Of a stretch of DNA of 64,000 nucleotides, positions 38,501-43,995 are shown in pieces (position 1 is the first letter of the stretch; the number at the start of each line of letters is the position of its first letter). A model generated the notes under the pieces. The model ran no database searches. It was given only the letters and a program-made list of their open reading frames with translations, and was not told the DNA's origin. This DNA comes from an uncultured Oscillospiraceae bacterium (lineage in GTDB: Bacteria; Bacillota; Clostridia; Oscillospirales; Oscillospiraceae). The stretch spans positions 1 to 64,000 of the forward strand of contig CANQTW010000005.1 of NCBI GenBank assembly GCA_947626845.1, given 5' to 3'. Made by a program: the position numbers and the translations under genes.

Positions 38501-39814
38501 CTGCCCGTCTTTATATACGCCCGCTTTTGTGATCAGGTCAGTATACTTGTTCTGCACCTTGGACTTCATATACGAGGCGGTCAGCAGGATGTCCAAAATG
38601 ACGCCTGAACCTTTATAGCTACCCGATTCGCTTCGGTACTTTCGGTTTGCAGTAGCTGTGTACCAGTTTGCGTCACCGAGGTCATCCCTCACGTTATCCT
38701 TGATGGGCACATTATGCCACTCATCTCCGGTCACGCTGTCCGCATCCCCTAAAGCGAGGTTCGAGCCGCCGTCTGTCATCACAAAGGCTACAGGGATGCG
38801 CGGAACGGTCTTTGTCTCCCCAGTCAGCTTTGACGTGTATGTATACGTGACGGCTTTTTCATTTGTCGCTTTGTTGTACAGCTCATTAAAAGCCTGCCAA
38901 ATGCCCGCCTGGAGGTTGGTATGGTAGCCGATGAGTACCGTGCTGTTCTGATTTGTTACCCTATTTCCGAATTGGTAAGCATTGCGCACACTCTTCTCGT
39001 AAGCTGCATATGTGCTTTCATTCCCCAACTCCCCTTCTTTCTGCGCAGTAACGTTTACTGTATATGCGCCGTTTCCGCTAATATCCGCAGTCCCGCCATA
39101 GTTAGTAAAATTAGTAACTGTGAGATACGTTTTAGAATTATCATTCTTAGGTTTATAATGTCCCAGCTCCATCAGGGTATACGCCGTCGTTCCGTAAGCG
39201 ATGACCGCCACCTGGTTGACCTTGTTCTGCTTCATCAAATAATCAATCGCTTCGTTGATGGAATCCAAAACTTTTGCAATACGGGAGTCTTTGAATAAAT
39301 CGCTTCCGCCTTGCATCGCCGCCATCGACCCCGACATATCCAGCAGGATCACCAGATCGAAGGGGCCGGGGACGGATTCATCCAGCTGCAGGCTGGAGCC
39401 CAGGGCGGAGAAGACGTGCAGGAAGTCATCGTTGAGCGTGACCGTGCCGTCCACGCCGTCGTCGGTCTCGGTCAGCGTCAGGGTAGACCCGTTCCAGCCG
39501 GTACCCCGGTCCCCGGCGTTTTTGGTGATCTCAGTCGCATCTCCGGAAAGGGCGAACACGGTCTTGTCGGTCCACAGCCGTCCGGCGGACCGGGTGTCCG
39601 CGGAGAAATCCAGCATTTTTTGATAGTCGTCCATGGTGCTGGGGTCGGCCTCGCGGATAACGCCGCTGGTGCCGCCGGAGGCAGCCCTGGTTTCGGCGGC
39701 CCTGGCCACAGCCCTGAAAAGCCCCATGCCGCTGATCAGGGAAGAAACCATGCAGAGGCACAGTATAAATGCCATAACTCTGCGCCCCACTATACGTGCT
39801 TTTATCCGTTTCAT
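26588..39814 (-). CDS. Giant VWA / DUF11-repeat cell-wall adhesin (4408 aa)
   Basis: This is a sortase-anchored surface protein. The signal peptide (about 1-40) is followed by a VWA domain with MIDAS motif DMSGS near residue 158. A long middle part (about 600-1900) includes SpaA/prealbumin-like stretches. From about 1930 to 3950 there are 11 repeats of 150-220 residues, each with a pattern like VGDxITYxIxWxN, then DPLDPGVDFVSASY, then VTWTL and a VxVGN strand: the DUF11/isopeptide-repeat type. Repeats 2-5 and 6-9 form a duplicated four-repeat block. Three DUF7601/SpaA-like repeats (about 3990-4340) precede a Thr-Pro-Glu linker, the motif TPETG near 4360, a membrane helix and a basic tail. The start at 39814 follows AAGGAGA. 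Confidence 0.92.
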   Translation of the reverse strand: MKRIKARIVGRRVMAFILCLCMVSSLISGMGLFRAVARAAETRAASGGTSGVIREADPSTMDDYQKMLDFSADTRSAGRLWTDKTVFALSGDATEITKNAGDRGTGWNGSTLTLTETDDGVDGTVTLNDDFLHVFSALGSSLQLDESVPGPFDLVILLDMSGSMAAMQGGSDLFKDSRIAKVLDSINEAIDYLMKQNKVNQVAVIAYGTTAYTLMELGHYKPKNDNSKTYLTVTNFTNYGGTADISGNGAYTVNVTAQKEGELGNESTYAAYEKSVRNAYQFGNRVTNQNSTVLIGYHTNLQAGIWQAFNELYNKATNEKAVTYTYTSKLTGETKTVPRIPVAFVMTDGGSNLALGDADSVTGDEWHNVPIKDNVRDDLGDANWYTATANRKYRSESGSYKGSGVILDILLTASYMKSKVQNKYTDLITKAGVYKDGQKADFQIHTVSVDTPDAAWQVPRVYATLDPKDYFNESPDTNVVKNQVDDIKNAYSDWQTWITTARNKPGTSITTHVDDVEKGAGWSFNINTLSTTQETTEGVTNEDVIANINYNDTFADIVASDLTDKFTQLLDDISRDLFTPVNGANDMGIGDSVTYTDPIGKYMEVKDVQGLSLFGHYYDIVKTAVYDYQWNDTYIGAMAKKDPSHYTQGKTELPAGWYKGEPTEDSADGVEYSGGPTMLPNGMTTAEQAWAAGWVYRVGYKTAAQFVPTLSDINSPGMAEGKERQTVYTFYRLDKEDGEALDENQRRTTLRMNPAYGESVPAGVAYNAETQEHLNTPGVYALSDLRIWVEDTGDWNDESASGGVLGDANYDEALWVNVPVNMLPLRTVKVIAKRDDAPQGTPEISYETNLTEGSAGYSASFPLRVFYTVGVAEDALEASRRVNIAGGISPEYIDKNKAKTAADALVRGVQQGDVEFFSNWYNPLNRYTDYATSSTDYTYGDPVVSFSPSAENRFYIFEKALPLYSTAYVWVAKDKEAEGKGPSDGDWKKVTINETGTNEGTVNYLPTEFGGRLLAQDLVPVGNQGTSEERQSAIWNALNAKSVYSARDGDIILLDKHRLTDVTKPTEPNQTDPFKSESYFYMPIEYYTLGADGKTATPTQYVVTRKGSEFGSAYSHSNISNGDMLVWHDRSGQYPDYPYLSATDTGDDSRGKDYIGWPLDATGYYAGLTKGDKNRPYVDNDQAQAAYTDALGKLSQAEQGNYAVNWTDQRAKVMENVEKGDWVLCAKPGGLRVGDLAQNMQTKDGNFQNSYNNNTGLTARVEDYYKDRYSSDAENLTWGYYENNVTRTANNYYVPTISSSSDSEGGNSIIVNVYLGNNGRLRVPDTTLMVSKLVESNNPMMPIDENKEFNYQVYINGFTGPADAIVLHYNEATKSWQRQFHYIDLTLDKQLFLQTQDGQKAMVDSKGERVIAATDGGYVYASDGVTQYVPKSDGGPYYVFIGKNEVRETGMTDTGFRVYHNEEVDGNGSVDRTDVIIESVGGVGTTGTFFATTVGLVSLNKYANTWQAEEGAPDPVNDPEFKLSIYLDTKYSDTTLERFELLSIDPNINAETSEIAIDTPYLTSSAYWTRTVYFGYDPAKIVLNEDGSFDTAANANAKLGEGQLYDKIIPTGDRPDYFSKQNKNTTNEEIAANTAEFTLKHGEALLFRGIPSNTVYRVTEQLTEKDVADGYNLKEVSHNQQVGSTSTYRPGTQSIPVYYKDGTTYGWYGGGAYPDTYDTYKTENGLMWALSKDGQPNTEVEPQYEPFHHTNAVVWESYSTMDKDAKGDNHHQPAGVPKGSSTFWLWDETSGTSTDTKKTHTVGDNPSCKSLEEGGCDEAISNTQVRHYFFKDGELKDLHYQGEGSGYIRNIGRYITSPTAHFAVEEEKTNSTYATTPMPNFAQSTDYTGAYSIFGNTGTFEESANYVNTQNTDKQETHINGEEIPNTGSNMKPGVQEGDTITYSMKWGNSNENAAEVWIYDKLDEGVDFVSAKWDNYTLNAVPDKDGKHQNAKTTETVTMTRDIEGLKQPVTVPVIRYDATEHAVTWNLGSQNASASGEVTLTVKVNKNAKQYWDYDMDGVGDAPVGDNDDLVRNRATVHVGNNQWDTNTLVNPVGGPDKTETAIDRGGDGNNDVTVTEDGGANLKPKTDAEGNPVTDANGHPVVEGPLVYVGDKITYEIEWENYSDQDALITVRDPIDKNVRVISASFNPADTKVRGEDGVVDKELKPEDPNYKGAKSATLDLDDPTLTGDQRPASKRSGETVNVSTTATAEMVPVIRYDAGVTSTEDEYVSEGQVTWNLGVQPAGATGKVTLVVEVLSTATPVGQVDNTSYVQVGNDRELQTKTIENPTPEVSKTETQINGETTAPSGDDPSLYPRVKVGDTITYQIDWNQNDMPTLEEGETVTTVTVVDPLDPGVDFESASYTIPGEGGQTVTLSKGQNKAESTATVTVKAETKKQVTIAYDEGTHTVTWTINGEPEDIGEGEVHLTVKVTTRALVNSGDGAFTPGNEGIPGGYNDNWGYRDEGGIESDGQLVQNRGAVNFGNGSYLYTELVKNPTGPEKEEVTPGDGKQVQIGQHITYEISYQNYLGGEQQIIIRDPLDVGVDFVQAKFGDKASGEDWVDLDTAKKNWDELASLDNGTVMQAALKDPTEYITGKNMPDILVGIYYDESARVVYWVLTVEENVAGEVTLEVEVNEKAHEYWQYGDATGDHPDTPDIHEDEKDHEVVDRASVQVGNDAKVYTNIPENPVPEKTLAQVDGNPDVGTPTPSPESGDKGHGGDIDVYQSVFEGQELTYNIHWKNGTDKNADVVVTDQLDLGRNPCGVDFVSASYTIPGDETVTEKVTLKAPGRQPATSTAQGTSVSGGQPRPLVTIAYNTATRTVTWTILNQAPGAEGDVVLTVRVNANANVLHEVDNEAQVTVGNDSQYTNIVENPTEKPEKTETHIDHETGDPEDVEELTPGENDDKLHGPLVYVGDQITYQITWSNYESEEAIVTVRDPLDPNVEFVSASFDPTYTEGGDDSAKAAELKNGRTESDTKVDLSGYGGQKDIPVITYDEKTHTVTWNLGVQPARQKGTVTLVVKVLSSASPVGYVDNTAYVKVGDNPEQETDTIENPTPEVNKTETQINGEATEPSGSDPSLYPRVDVGDTITYKISWDRHEHPADEELAMVTVTDPLDPGVDFVSASYNGVTLDARTDDLSVGVHSSTWVPDDDGSEPPEGQTEKGHWSIRIFYDKATHTVTWTLYGDDALDEGYVELTVKVTTRALFDEDTDNSFNNNKENLPGGADKAGDNWDYRDKDGIESGEGGSDLTQLVQNRGAVKFGNDADIYTQLVKNPVGPEKTEVTPGDGEQVAIGDHITYEISYTNYHPAEAGKVTEQIIIRDPLDAGVDFVRAKGKAGTWVLKETAGTNWTGLTEDQKNALKNPATYMTGHDNKMPEIEAGVYYDADNHVVYWVLKADPGEKGAVTLEVKVNKDAAKEWHYGPNGDDDNGHVEGQKDYEVVDRASVQVGNDSKIYTNVVENPVPDKDEKMVEGEPVETKPKEGADDTEVGPTVKVGDQITYEIGFRNDRDVPVDIVIRDELDPGVEFVSASYGGVTAENASDRLTARSEKVTPLDGEPYWPVTVSYDRDSRTVTWTLKNVAPGAYTVALVVEVTSKAVKAGVVDNQAEVQIGNSNVKTDIVENPTPKTVKTETSPGQGMIVRPGEEVEYAISWRNHKPDSAKVVITDCLDPGVDFRSASIEGYTGNPLTFAGPDNPTGEQSVEGTLTVGEATIPVTIKYDPVAHTITWTLGTDTDGADGVPAGYEGKVTFTVVVNKKAFDKYEYNNEAEPKKGEGEDNQILNQGSVKVGNDLTYTEIVDNPLKPEKKETAIDDVEVQVGETGPKVKVGDFITYTISWRNNAREGDDPIPADVIVTDQLGVGLEFVDAGFVVFDADGKLTYPTGKPDGYGDCSVSSSGRTVTWTLPGREENATGMVWIRARVTSDAVNVVTNTGSVYDGSNTWTLPQITNPVDSGLIIEKVVENGDAGDITKQWHFTVALTAPAGQDIPWGSITWKLVGGDSEPEVFIDAVEGTISFTLRHGEYLSLSGLPNGTHYEVVEEEANVSPYTTRVDEEHDPAVGATKDGVQTWVRFVNKRSNTPPPPPGPETVELTVDKTVVGEKGDTERLWHFTVTLDRPLTGWYGDMYFTNGVADFTLKHGQSVTATGLPEGVQYTVTEAEANADGYVTDSQGASGTLNGSNYAHFINKLGDEEHDHELVVEKTVTGALGDRNREWHFRVELSQPLTGWYGNMYFANGVAEFTLKDGESRYATGLPAGVTYTVTEAEANRDGYTTETSGETGTIPDGGTAKAWFVNSKDETPSTEPDDTTPEPDNPPETPETGDNSQLGLWAMLMILSLAGVATTSFSLFGSAKWRIASFKGKHLRK

Positions 39815-39854
39815 AAGCCATATTCTCCTTGCAGAAAACTGCTGCTTTTTTCAG

Positions 39855-39879
39855 GTCGCAGAGTTTGCCCCTCTGCGAC
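39855..39879 (-). other. Hairpin in the adhesin mRNA leader
   Basis: Perfect 9-bp arms, GTCGCAGAG and CTCTGCGAC, with a 7-base loop, lie between the promoter and the ribosome site of the giant adhesin gene. There is no T-tract. It could stabilise the long mRNA. Confidence 0.5.
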
Positions 39880-39904
39880 AGCGGGAATACAATATTTCGG
39901 TCTC

Positions 39905-39933
39905 ATGTTAACATAAAAGCGATTCGATTGCAA
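39905..39933 (-). promoter_or_regulatory. Promoter of the giant adhesin-sortase operon
   Basis: On the minus strand, TTGCAA (39928-39933), a 17-base spacer, then TAACAT (39905-39910). The expected leader is about 80 bases. Confidence 0.55.
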
Positions 39934-40030
39934 TACTTTTTCACGATAAACATGTAAAAAAATAGGCCGTTCACGGAAAAATATTATGTTACCTTGTCTA
40001 AAACGCCGTCAAATGACCGTCGAAATACAA

Positions 40031-40123
40031 TATACTGTAGCTGCGCCCACCGCCATGGTGCGGTGGTGGTATGATTGTGCTGTCCACGCGCCTCAACGGG
40101 GCGGTAATTTTTGATACAGTATA
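40031..40123. repeat. Inverted-repeat-bounded non-coding element
   Basis: TATACTGTA (40031-40039) and TACAGTATA (40115-40123) are exact 9-bp inverted copies. Between them CACCGC / GCGGTG forms a smaller hairpin (about 40048-40068). The right end touches the transposase remnant. It may be the end of an old insertion element. Confidence 0.4.
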
Positions 40124-40133
40124 GGAGGTCATT

Positions 40134-40352
40134 ATGTCAAGGAAAGACGAGATTATTTTCCGGCGTAAGGACGGACGCCGGGAGGCCAGGTATGTCAAGC
40201 TTTCAGGCAAGCGAAAAGAGACGATAGAGCGCGTGTTCGCGGACGCGAAGGAGAAGCACGCACCACCAAGGTCTGGCCCGCATAGAACGCCGGACGAGGC
40301 TCAAATTTGCCGCGGTGAACCTGAAAAAGCCGGGATTCCAGATACTACTTGA
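40134..40352 (+). pseudogene. Transposase fragment (DDE, IS1182-like), frameshifted
   Basis: The peptide KRKETIERVFADAKEKHA matches the C-terminal DDE-domain end of IS1182-type transposases. The family continues with a GLAR...LKFAxxNLKKL motif; here this reads GLARIERRTRLKF in another frame starting at about 40271, so a small deletion has shifted the frame. The N-terminal catalytic part is missing. It has a ribosome-like GGAGG ahead of the ATG, but a working protein is not expected. Confidence 0.7.
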
Positions 40353-40480
40353 TCTTCCGGACACCGTTTCCCCGGAGATACAGGTCAAAAATCGTCCTTA
40401 CTGCCTTCTCTTCTTCCGGGACGATCTGTAATACGCCATGGACGACTACAATTCACGAAAATTTATACTAATGTGAACGT

Positions 40481-40687
40481 GTGGAAGTGGAGCGCAGATT
40501 CAGCCTCGCGAAACGGAAATGCGGCATGGGACTGGTAAGAGCAAAGCTGCGGGACACCGCCGCGCATGTGATCGCCATGTCGGTTCTGGTGCTGAATCTG
40601 CGTAAGATTCAGTGCGCCCTGCTAAGGGTTTTTGCCGCGTTGCTGGGTGCTTGGGGGTTAAAAGGAAAATTGGGGGTTGTTCAGTAG
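40481..40687 (+). pseudogene. Second transposase C-terminal fragment
   Basis: The peptide VERRFSLAKRKCGMGLVRAK, continuing to VIAMSVLVLNLRKI, matches the end of a DDE transposase (PF13751-like) of a different lineage from the fragment at 40134. Only the last 50 residues or so are present. No terminal inverted repeats were identified. Confidence 0.65.
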
Positions 40688-40690
40688 ACA

Positions 40691-40893
40691 TTAAATAGAT
40701 ATCAGTATGACCCGCAAAAAATAACTCGATATTCAAAATAGTAGTAGACTTTGCAAACATGTTGTGGGATACTGTGTTCTGCCCTGTGACCTCCGGGCGG
40801 AACACAGCCGCGTGTACCTTGACAAGTGAATTGATTCCGGCCATACACCGTCATCCCACGACGCGAACGTGGAAAGGAACGGTGTAAAGAAAA
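40691..40893. other. Upstream region of the serine recombinase
   Basis: An AT-rich stretch is followed by a 12-bp hairpin (TGTGTTCTGCCC at 40773-40784 with GGGCGGAACACA at 40795-40806, one G-T pair) and a possible promoter, TTGACA (40819-40824), 17 bases, CATACA (40842-40847). The hairpin could be a recombinase binding site. Confidence 0.4.
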
Positions 40894-42486
40894 ATGGAAA
40901 ACCAAAAAGTATATTGTCTCTACCGCGTCTCTACGCTGGGGCAGGTGGAGAAAGACGATATCCCCATGCAAAAGCAGTGCTGCCGGGAGTTTGCGGAACG
41001 TCAGGGCTGGACCATCCTCAAGGAATTCTCCGAAAAGGGTGTCTCCGGCTTTAAGAAATCCGCCAAGGACCGGGACGCCATTCAGGAGATCCAGCGTGAC
41101 GCCGCCGAGGGTAAATTCGACATCCTCCTGGTCTATATGTTCGACCGCCTGGGCCGCCGGGACGACGAGACGCCCTTCGTGGTGGAGTGGTTCGTCCGCA
41201 ACGGCGTCCGGGTGTGGAGCACCGTGGAGGGTGAGCAGAGGTTCGACTCCCACGTGGACAAGCTGATGAACTACATCCGCTACTGGCAGGCCTCCGGCGA
41301 GAGTATCAAGACCTCCATCCGCACAAAGACCCGCCTGGGTCAGATCGTCCAAGAGGGCCGGTTCCGGGGCGGCATCGTCCCCTACGGATACCGCATCGAG
41401 AAGCAGGGACGTGTCAACAAGCGCAACCATGAGGTCTACGAGATACTGGTGAACGAGCAGGAGGCCGCCGTGGTGAAAACCATCTTCCAGAAGTACGTCT
41501 ACGAGGGCTACGGCGCCCAGCGGCTCAACCGCTGGCTCTATGCCCAGGGTATCCGCAACCGGAAGGGAAGGAACTTCACCAACTCCACCATCATCAACAT
41601 GCTCAAGAACATCATCTATGTGGGGATTCTCAAGAGCGGCGAGACGAGATCCGAGGTCTTCCCGGAGCTTCAGATCATCCCCGTGGAGCTGTGGGATCGC
41701 GCCCAGGAGACCATGGAAGCCCGCACCAAGCCGCACAACAGCGAAGTACCCTTCAACTCCAAAAGCCGTGCTATGCTGTCCGGCCTTGTGTACTGCGGTC
41801 ACTGCGGGAGCAAGCTGGTGCTGACCACCAGCGGCGGCTCACGGTACAAGCCCATAAAGGAGACAAGACTGCGCTACACCTGCCACAACAAGATCCGCCA
41901 CCCCCAGGACTGCGACGGTCAGACAGGCTACTCCCAGGAGAAGCTGGACGGCATCGTGGAGACGCTGCTCCGGGCGCTGTTCAGCAACATAAAGTCCGTG
42001 TCGGAAAAGGAGCTGGTATCCACCCAGCTTGAGCAGAAAACCGTGGAGCAGCGTGGGACATTGTCCCTCCTGAAGACCCAAAAGGCTCAAAAGGAGAAGG
42101 AGCTGGCCAGCTATAAAAACGAGGTCTACAAGGCTATCCGTGGCGAGAGCACATGGGACAGCCGACTCCTGAATGAGCTTATTGGTGACACAAGGACAAA
42201 GCTTACGGAGCTTGAAGCGGAGATCGCATCGGCGGAGCAGGCCCTTGCCGACACCGACCGCACAGCCGCCGAGCTGCGTGAACAGTATGACCGTGTCCTC
42301 ACCTGGGCTGACATGTTCGATGGCAGCACCACCGAGGGCAAGAAGATGATCGCCTACCAGCTCATCCGACAGGTCCGGGTATACAGGAACTTCCGAATTG
42401 AGATAGACCTGAAGGTGAGTTTCGAGCAGTTCAAGGAACTGTGGCACCGGGATGACAAAAAGATATTGGTAAACGTTTCTAAATAA
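40894..42486 (+). CDS. Large serine recombinase (530 aa)
   Basis: This is a site-specific integrase/excisionase of the resolvase-invertase superfamily. The catalytic N-domain (about 1-150) has the serine in YRVSTLGQ (Ser13) and the DRLGR motif near residue 90. A recombinase domain (about 165-270: GGIVPYGYRI, then NIIYVGIL) is followed by a zinc ribbon (CGHCGSKL near 302 and CHNKIRHPQDCDG near 330) and a long coiled coil (about 370-470). All parts of a working enzyme are present. No cargo gene of a transposon is adjacent on the right; its stop is 43 bases from a tRNA-Ala gene with pseudo-tRNA remnants, hinting at an integration hot spot. Confidence 0.92.
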   Translation: MENQKVYCLYRVSTLGQVEKDDIPMQKQCCREFAERQGWTILKEFSEKGVSGFKKSAKDRDAIQEIQRDAAEGKFDILLVYMFDRLGRRDDETPFVVEWFVRNGVRVWSTVEGEQRFDSHVDKLMNYIRYWQASGESIKTSIRTKTRLGQIVQEGRFRGGIVPYGYRIEKQGRVNKRNHEVYEILVNEQEAAVVKTIFQKYVYEGYGAQRLNRWLYAQGIRNRKGRNFTNSTIINMLKNIIYVGILKSGETRSEVFPELQIIPVELWDRAQETMEARTKPHNSEVPFNSKSRAMLSGLVYCGHCGSKLVLTTSGGSRYKPIKETRLRYTCHNKIRHPQDCDGQTGYSQEKLDGIVETLLRALFSNIKSVSEKELVSTQLEQKTVEQRGTLSLLKTQKAQKEKELASYKNEVYKAIRGESTWDSRLLNELIGDTRTKLTELEAEIASAEQALADTDRTAAELREQYDRVLTWADMFDGSTTEGKKMIAYQLIRQVRVYRNFRIEIDLKVSFEQFKELWHRDDKKILVNVSK

Positions 42487-42489
42487 AAA

Positions 42490-42523
42490 GTTCAGGAAAA
42501 CCCCAAAAAAGGCTTTCCTGAAC
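42490..42523 (-). terminator. tRNA-Ala terminator
   Basis: Perfect 10-bp arms, GTTCAGGAAA and TTTCCTGAAC, enclose a 14-base loop. On the minus strand they are followed by TTTTTATTT, fitting termination of the tRNA transcript. The same hairpin lies right after the recombinase stop. Confidence 0.8.
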
Positions 42524-42528
42524 GGAAA

Positions 42529-42605
42529 TGGTGGACCTGAAGGGACTCGAACCCTCGACCTCTCGGATGCGAACCGAACGCTCTCCCAGACTGAGCTACA
42601 GGCCC
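42529..42605 (-). tRNA. tRNA-Ala (anticodon CGC)
   Basis: A complete cloverleaf can be drawn: acceptor GGGCCTG / CAGGTCC with encoded CCA, D-arm GCTC / GAGC, anticodon stem TTCGG / CCGAG with loop TTCGCAT (anticodon CGC, reads GCG), and T-arm GAGGG / CCCTT with loop TTCGAGT. The third acceptor pair is G-U (G3-U70), the alanine identity element, which supports the assignment. 77 nt including CCA. Confidence 0.95.
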
Positions 42606-42664
42606 ATTGTTGGTAAATATTTGATTTCTTGTTGGACTTTCGCATCAGCGGGGGCGCGCGCAAA

Positions 42665-42702
42665 ACTTGCCATAATGCGCTCCCAGACTGAGCTATGGGC
42701 CC
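42665..42702 (-). pseudogene. 5'-half tRNA remnant 1
   Basis: The 5' portion, GGGCCCATAGCTCAGTCTGG and the following GAG, matches the acceptor and D-arm of the intact tRNA-Ala next to it, but no anticodon stem, T-arm or 3' acceptor can be built from the sequence downstream. Confidence 0.7.
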
Positions 42703-42794
42703 ATATGTTTCCAATTATTCAATTTTGAGCGGTGCGAACCGGATGCCTGCGAATGAGTTGCGGGGGTAGATTTTTGGGGGCTATAAGCGGCCCG

Positions 42795-42822
42795 TATCCT
42801 CTCCCAGCTGAGCTACAGGCCC
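42795..42822 (-). pseudogene. 5'-half tRNA remnant 2
   Basis: GGGCCTGTAGCTCAGCTGGG and GAGAG match a tRNA acceptor strand and D-arm (first seven bases identical to the intact tRNA-Ala). The 3' half is not recognisable; a GGTTCGCA sequence like the intact anticodon loop occurs about 60-80 bases further on. Confidence 0.65.
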
Positions 42823-42886
42823 TTATAAGCCGTTCTTTCCGAACAGCTTAACTATTATATCACATCTTCCCGATTTGTAAAGAGTT

Positions 42887-43429
42887 TTATTTCAATTCTC
42901 CCAGGCAAATTTCCGCTTTCAGCACAGCCAGAACGGTTTTGGCGTCCACCAGCTCCCCCGTCATGGTCATCTCATGGAGCTTCTTCAGCGGGTAATACTC
43001 CACGGCCAAAAACTCCCCCTCATCCAGATGGGCCTTGCCGGGCGTCAACTCCAGGGCCAGAAAAATGTGCAGCGTCTCCGCGCAGTATCCCGGTGACGGC
43101 AGGAGCGTCCCCAGCGAAATAAACCTTCCGGCAGTGTATCCCGTCTCCTCGGAAAGCTCCCTGGCGGCGCACGCCATAGGGTCCTCCCCCTGCTCCAGCT
43201 TCCCCGCGGGGATCTCAAGCGTCTCCGCCTTAAAAGGATAGCGGAACTGGCGCACCATAGGCACAGTGCCCTCCGGCGTCACCGCCAGCACCCCCACGCC
43301 GCCGGTGTGATCCACCACCTCCCGGTGCGCGGTCTTGCCGTCCTGAAGCTCCACCGTGTCATTGCGCACGCGCATGATGCGGCCCTCGTAGATAATGTCG
43401 CTTTTCAACGTTTTTTCATAAAAAGCCAT
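42887..43429 (-). CDS. Nudix hydrolase, ADP-ribose pyrophosphatase type (180 aa)
   Basis: This enzyme likely cleaves ADP-ribose to AMP and ribose-5-phosphate. The Nudix box is complete, GKLEQGEDPMACAARELSEE followed by TGY (about 88-110). Upstream, VTPEGTVPMVRQFRYPF is characteristic of the ADPRase subgroup, and LEIPAGKLE links the two. The length matches NudF-like enzymes. I chose ATG 43429 since it gives the usual N-terminus (MAFYEKTLKSDIIYEGRIMR); the longer frame has no homology-like residues. It stands alone. Confidence 0.92.
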   Translation of the reverse strand: MAFYEKTLKSDIIYEGRIMRVRNDTVELQDGKTAHREVVDHTGGVGVLAVTPEGTVPMVRQFRYPFKAETLEIPAGKLEQGEDPMACAARELSEETGYTAGRFISLGTLLPSPGYCAETLHIFLALELTPGKAHLDEGEFLAVEYYPLKKLHEMTMTGELVDAKTVLAVLKAEICLGELK

Positions 43430-43673
43430 GGGCTCGCCGCCTTTTTCAAGAACTCTGAGGCTATTATACCCGCTCCGGACCCGCCCCGTCAAGGCCGTAT
43501 TCTTGACGTATTGCACAAAAATCAAGTCCTGTTTTTGTTCGATTTGTCAGGTTGAGCTGTTTATTTTCCCGCCAAACCGGCGTATAATGCCCATGTAAGC
43601 AAAAAAAGGTCCCAATGAAGGGACCGCCAACATTTCAAGCCACAGGAACCCATGCAAGAAGGAGTGAGGCGGT
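43430..43673 (+). promoter_or_regulatory. Intergenic region with a promoter for a small gene
   Basis: A consensus TATAAT (43584-43589) with a poor -35 (TTTATT, 43561-43566; 17-base spacer) reads right toward the 46-residue gene at 43674. No other feature is supported here. Confidence 0.45.
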
Positions 43674-43814
43674 ATGTTCAAAGGGTTGACCCGCAGTCTG
43701 CACCGGCTCTTCGCCGGCCGTATGCTTACAGTCCTCCGCCGGGACCAAAATTCCGGCGCCTATGTGGAGGACAAAGACCTTGCGGAAGTTTTGAAAACCA
43801 GGAAGAAGAAATAA
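43674..43814 (+). CDS. Small basic protein of unknown function (46 aa)
   Basis: The ATG follows AAGGAGTGAGG, and a promoter lies about 85 bases upstream. The product starts MFKGLTRSLHRLFAGRMLTV and ends KTRKKK; it is strongly basic with an amphipathic N-terminal helix and no cysteine. No family is recognised. The gene is followed at once by a long hairpin (43822-43913), making a compact transcription unit. It could be a regulatory peptide, a ribosome- or nucleic-acid-associated protein, or chance coding in an RNA gene. Confidence 0.5.
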   Translation: MFKGLTRSLHRLFAGRMLTVLRRDQNSGAYVEDKDLAEVLKTRKKK

Positions 43815-43821
43815 AGGTAAA

Positions 43822-43913
43822 AAAATAAGGCCGTCTCCCGGCGGCAACATGTAGGCTGCAAACAGCGGCTGAAATCGCGTCCACGGACACCCGCCGGGAG
43901 ATGGCCTTATTTT
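43822..43913 (+). other. Long hairpin (23-bp stem, 46-base loop)
   Basis: Arms 43822-43844 and 43891-43913 pair over 23 bp with one G-U pair; the outermost part is A/T and the inner part is GTCTCCCGGCGG / CCGCCGGGAGAT. TTCTTTTAC continues from the right arm, so it can terminate. The loop holds GTCC / GGAC and GGCTG / CAGC mini-stems. It is much larger than a normal terminator. Confidence 0.65.
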
Positions 43914-43954
43914 CTTTTACGCAAAAGCGCCCAGCCGGGGTTGCCAGATGTTAT

Positions 43955-43993
43955 TAAAAGGAACGGTATGGCTCTGCCATACCGTTCCTTTCA
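43955..43993. terminator. Terminator of typA (minus strand), possibly bidirectional
   Basis: Arms AAAGGAACGGTATGG / CCATACCGTTCCTTT pair perfectly around a 5-base loop, just after the typA stop on the minus strand. T-rich bases flank both sides. Confidence 0.85.
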
Positions 43994-43995
43994 TA

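Noticed and set aside
43635..43850. Minus-strand 71-codon frame over the small gene and hairpin
   Set aside because: It has no ribosome site and opposes the plus-strand gene, which has promoter, ribosome site and terminating hairpin.
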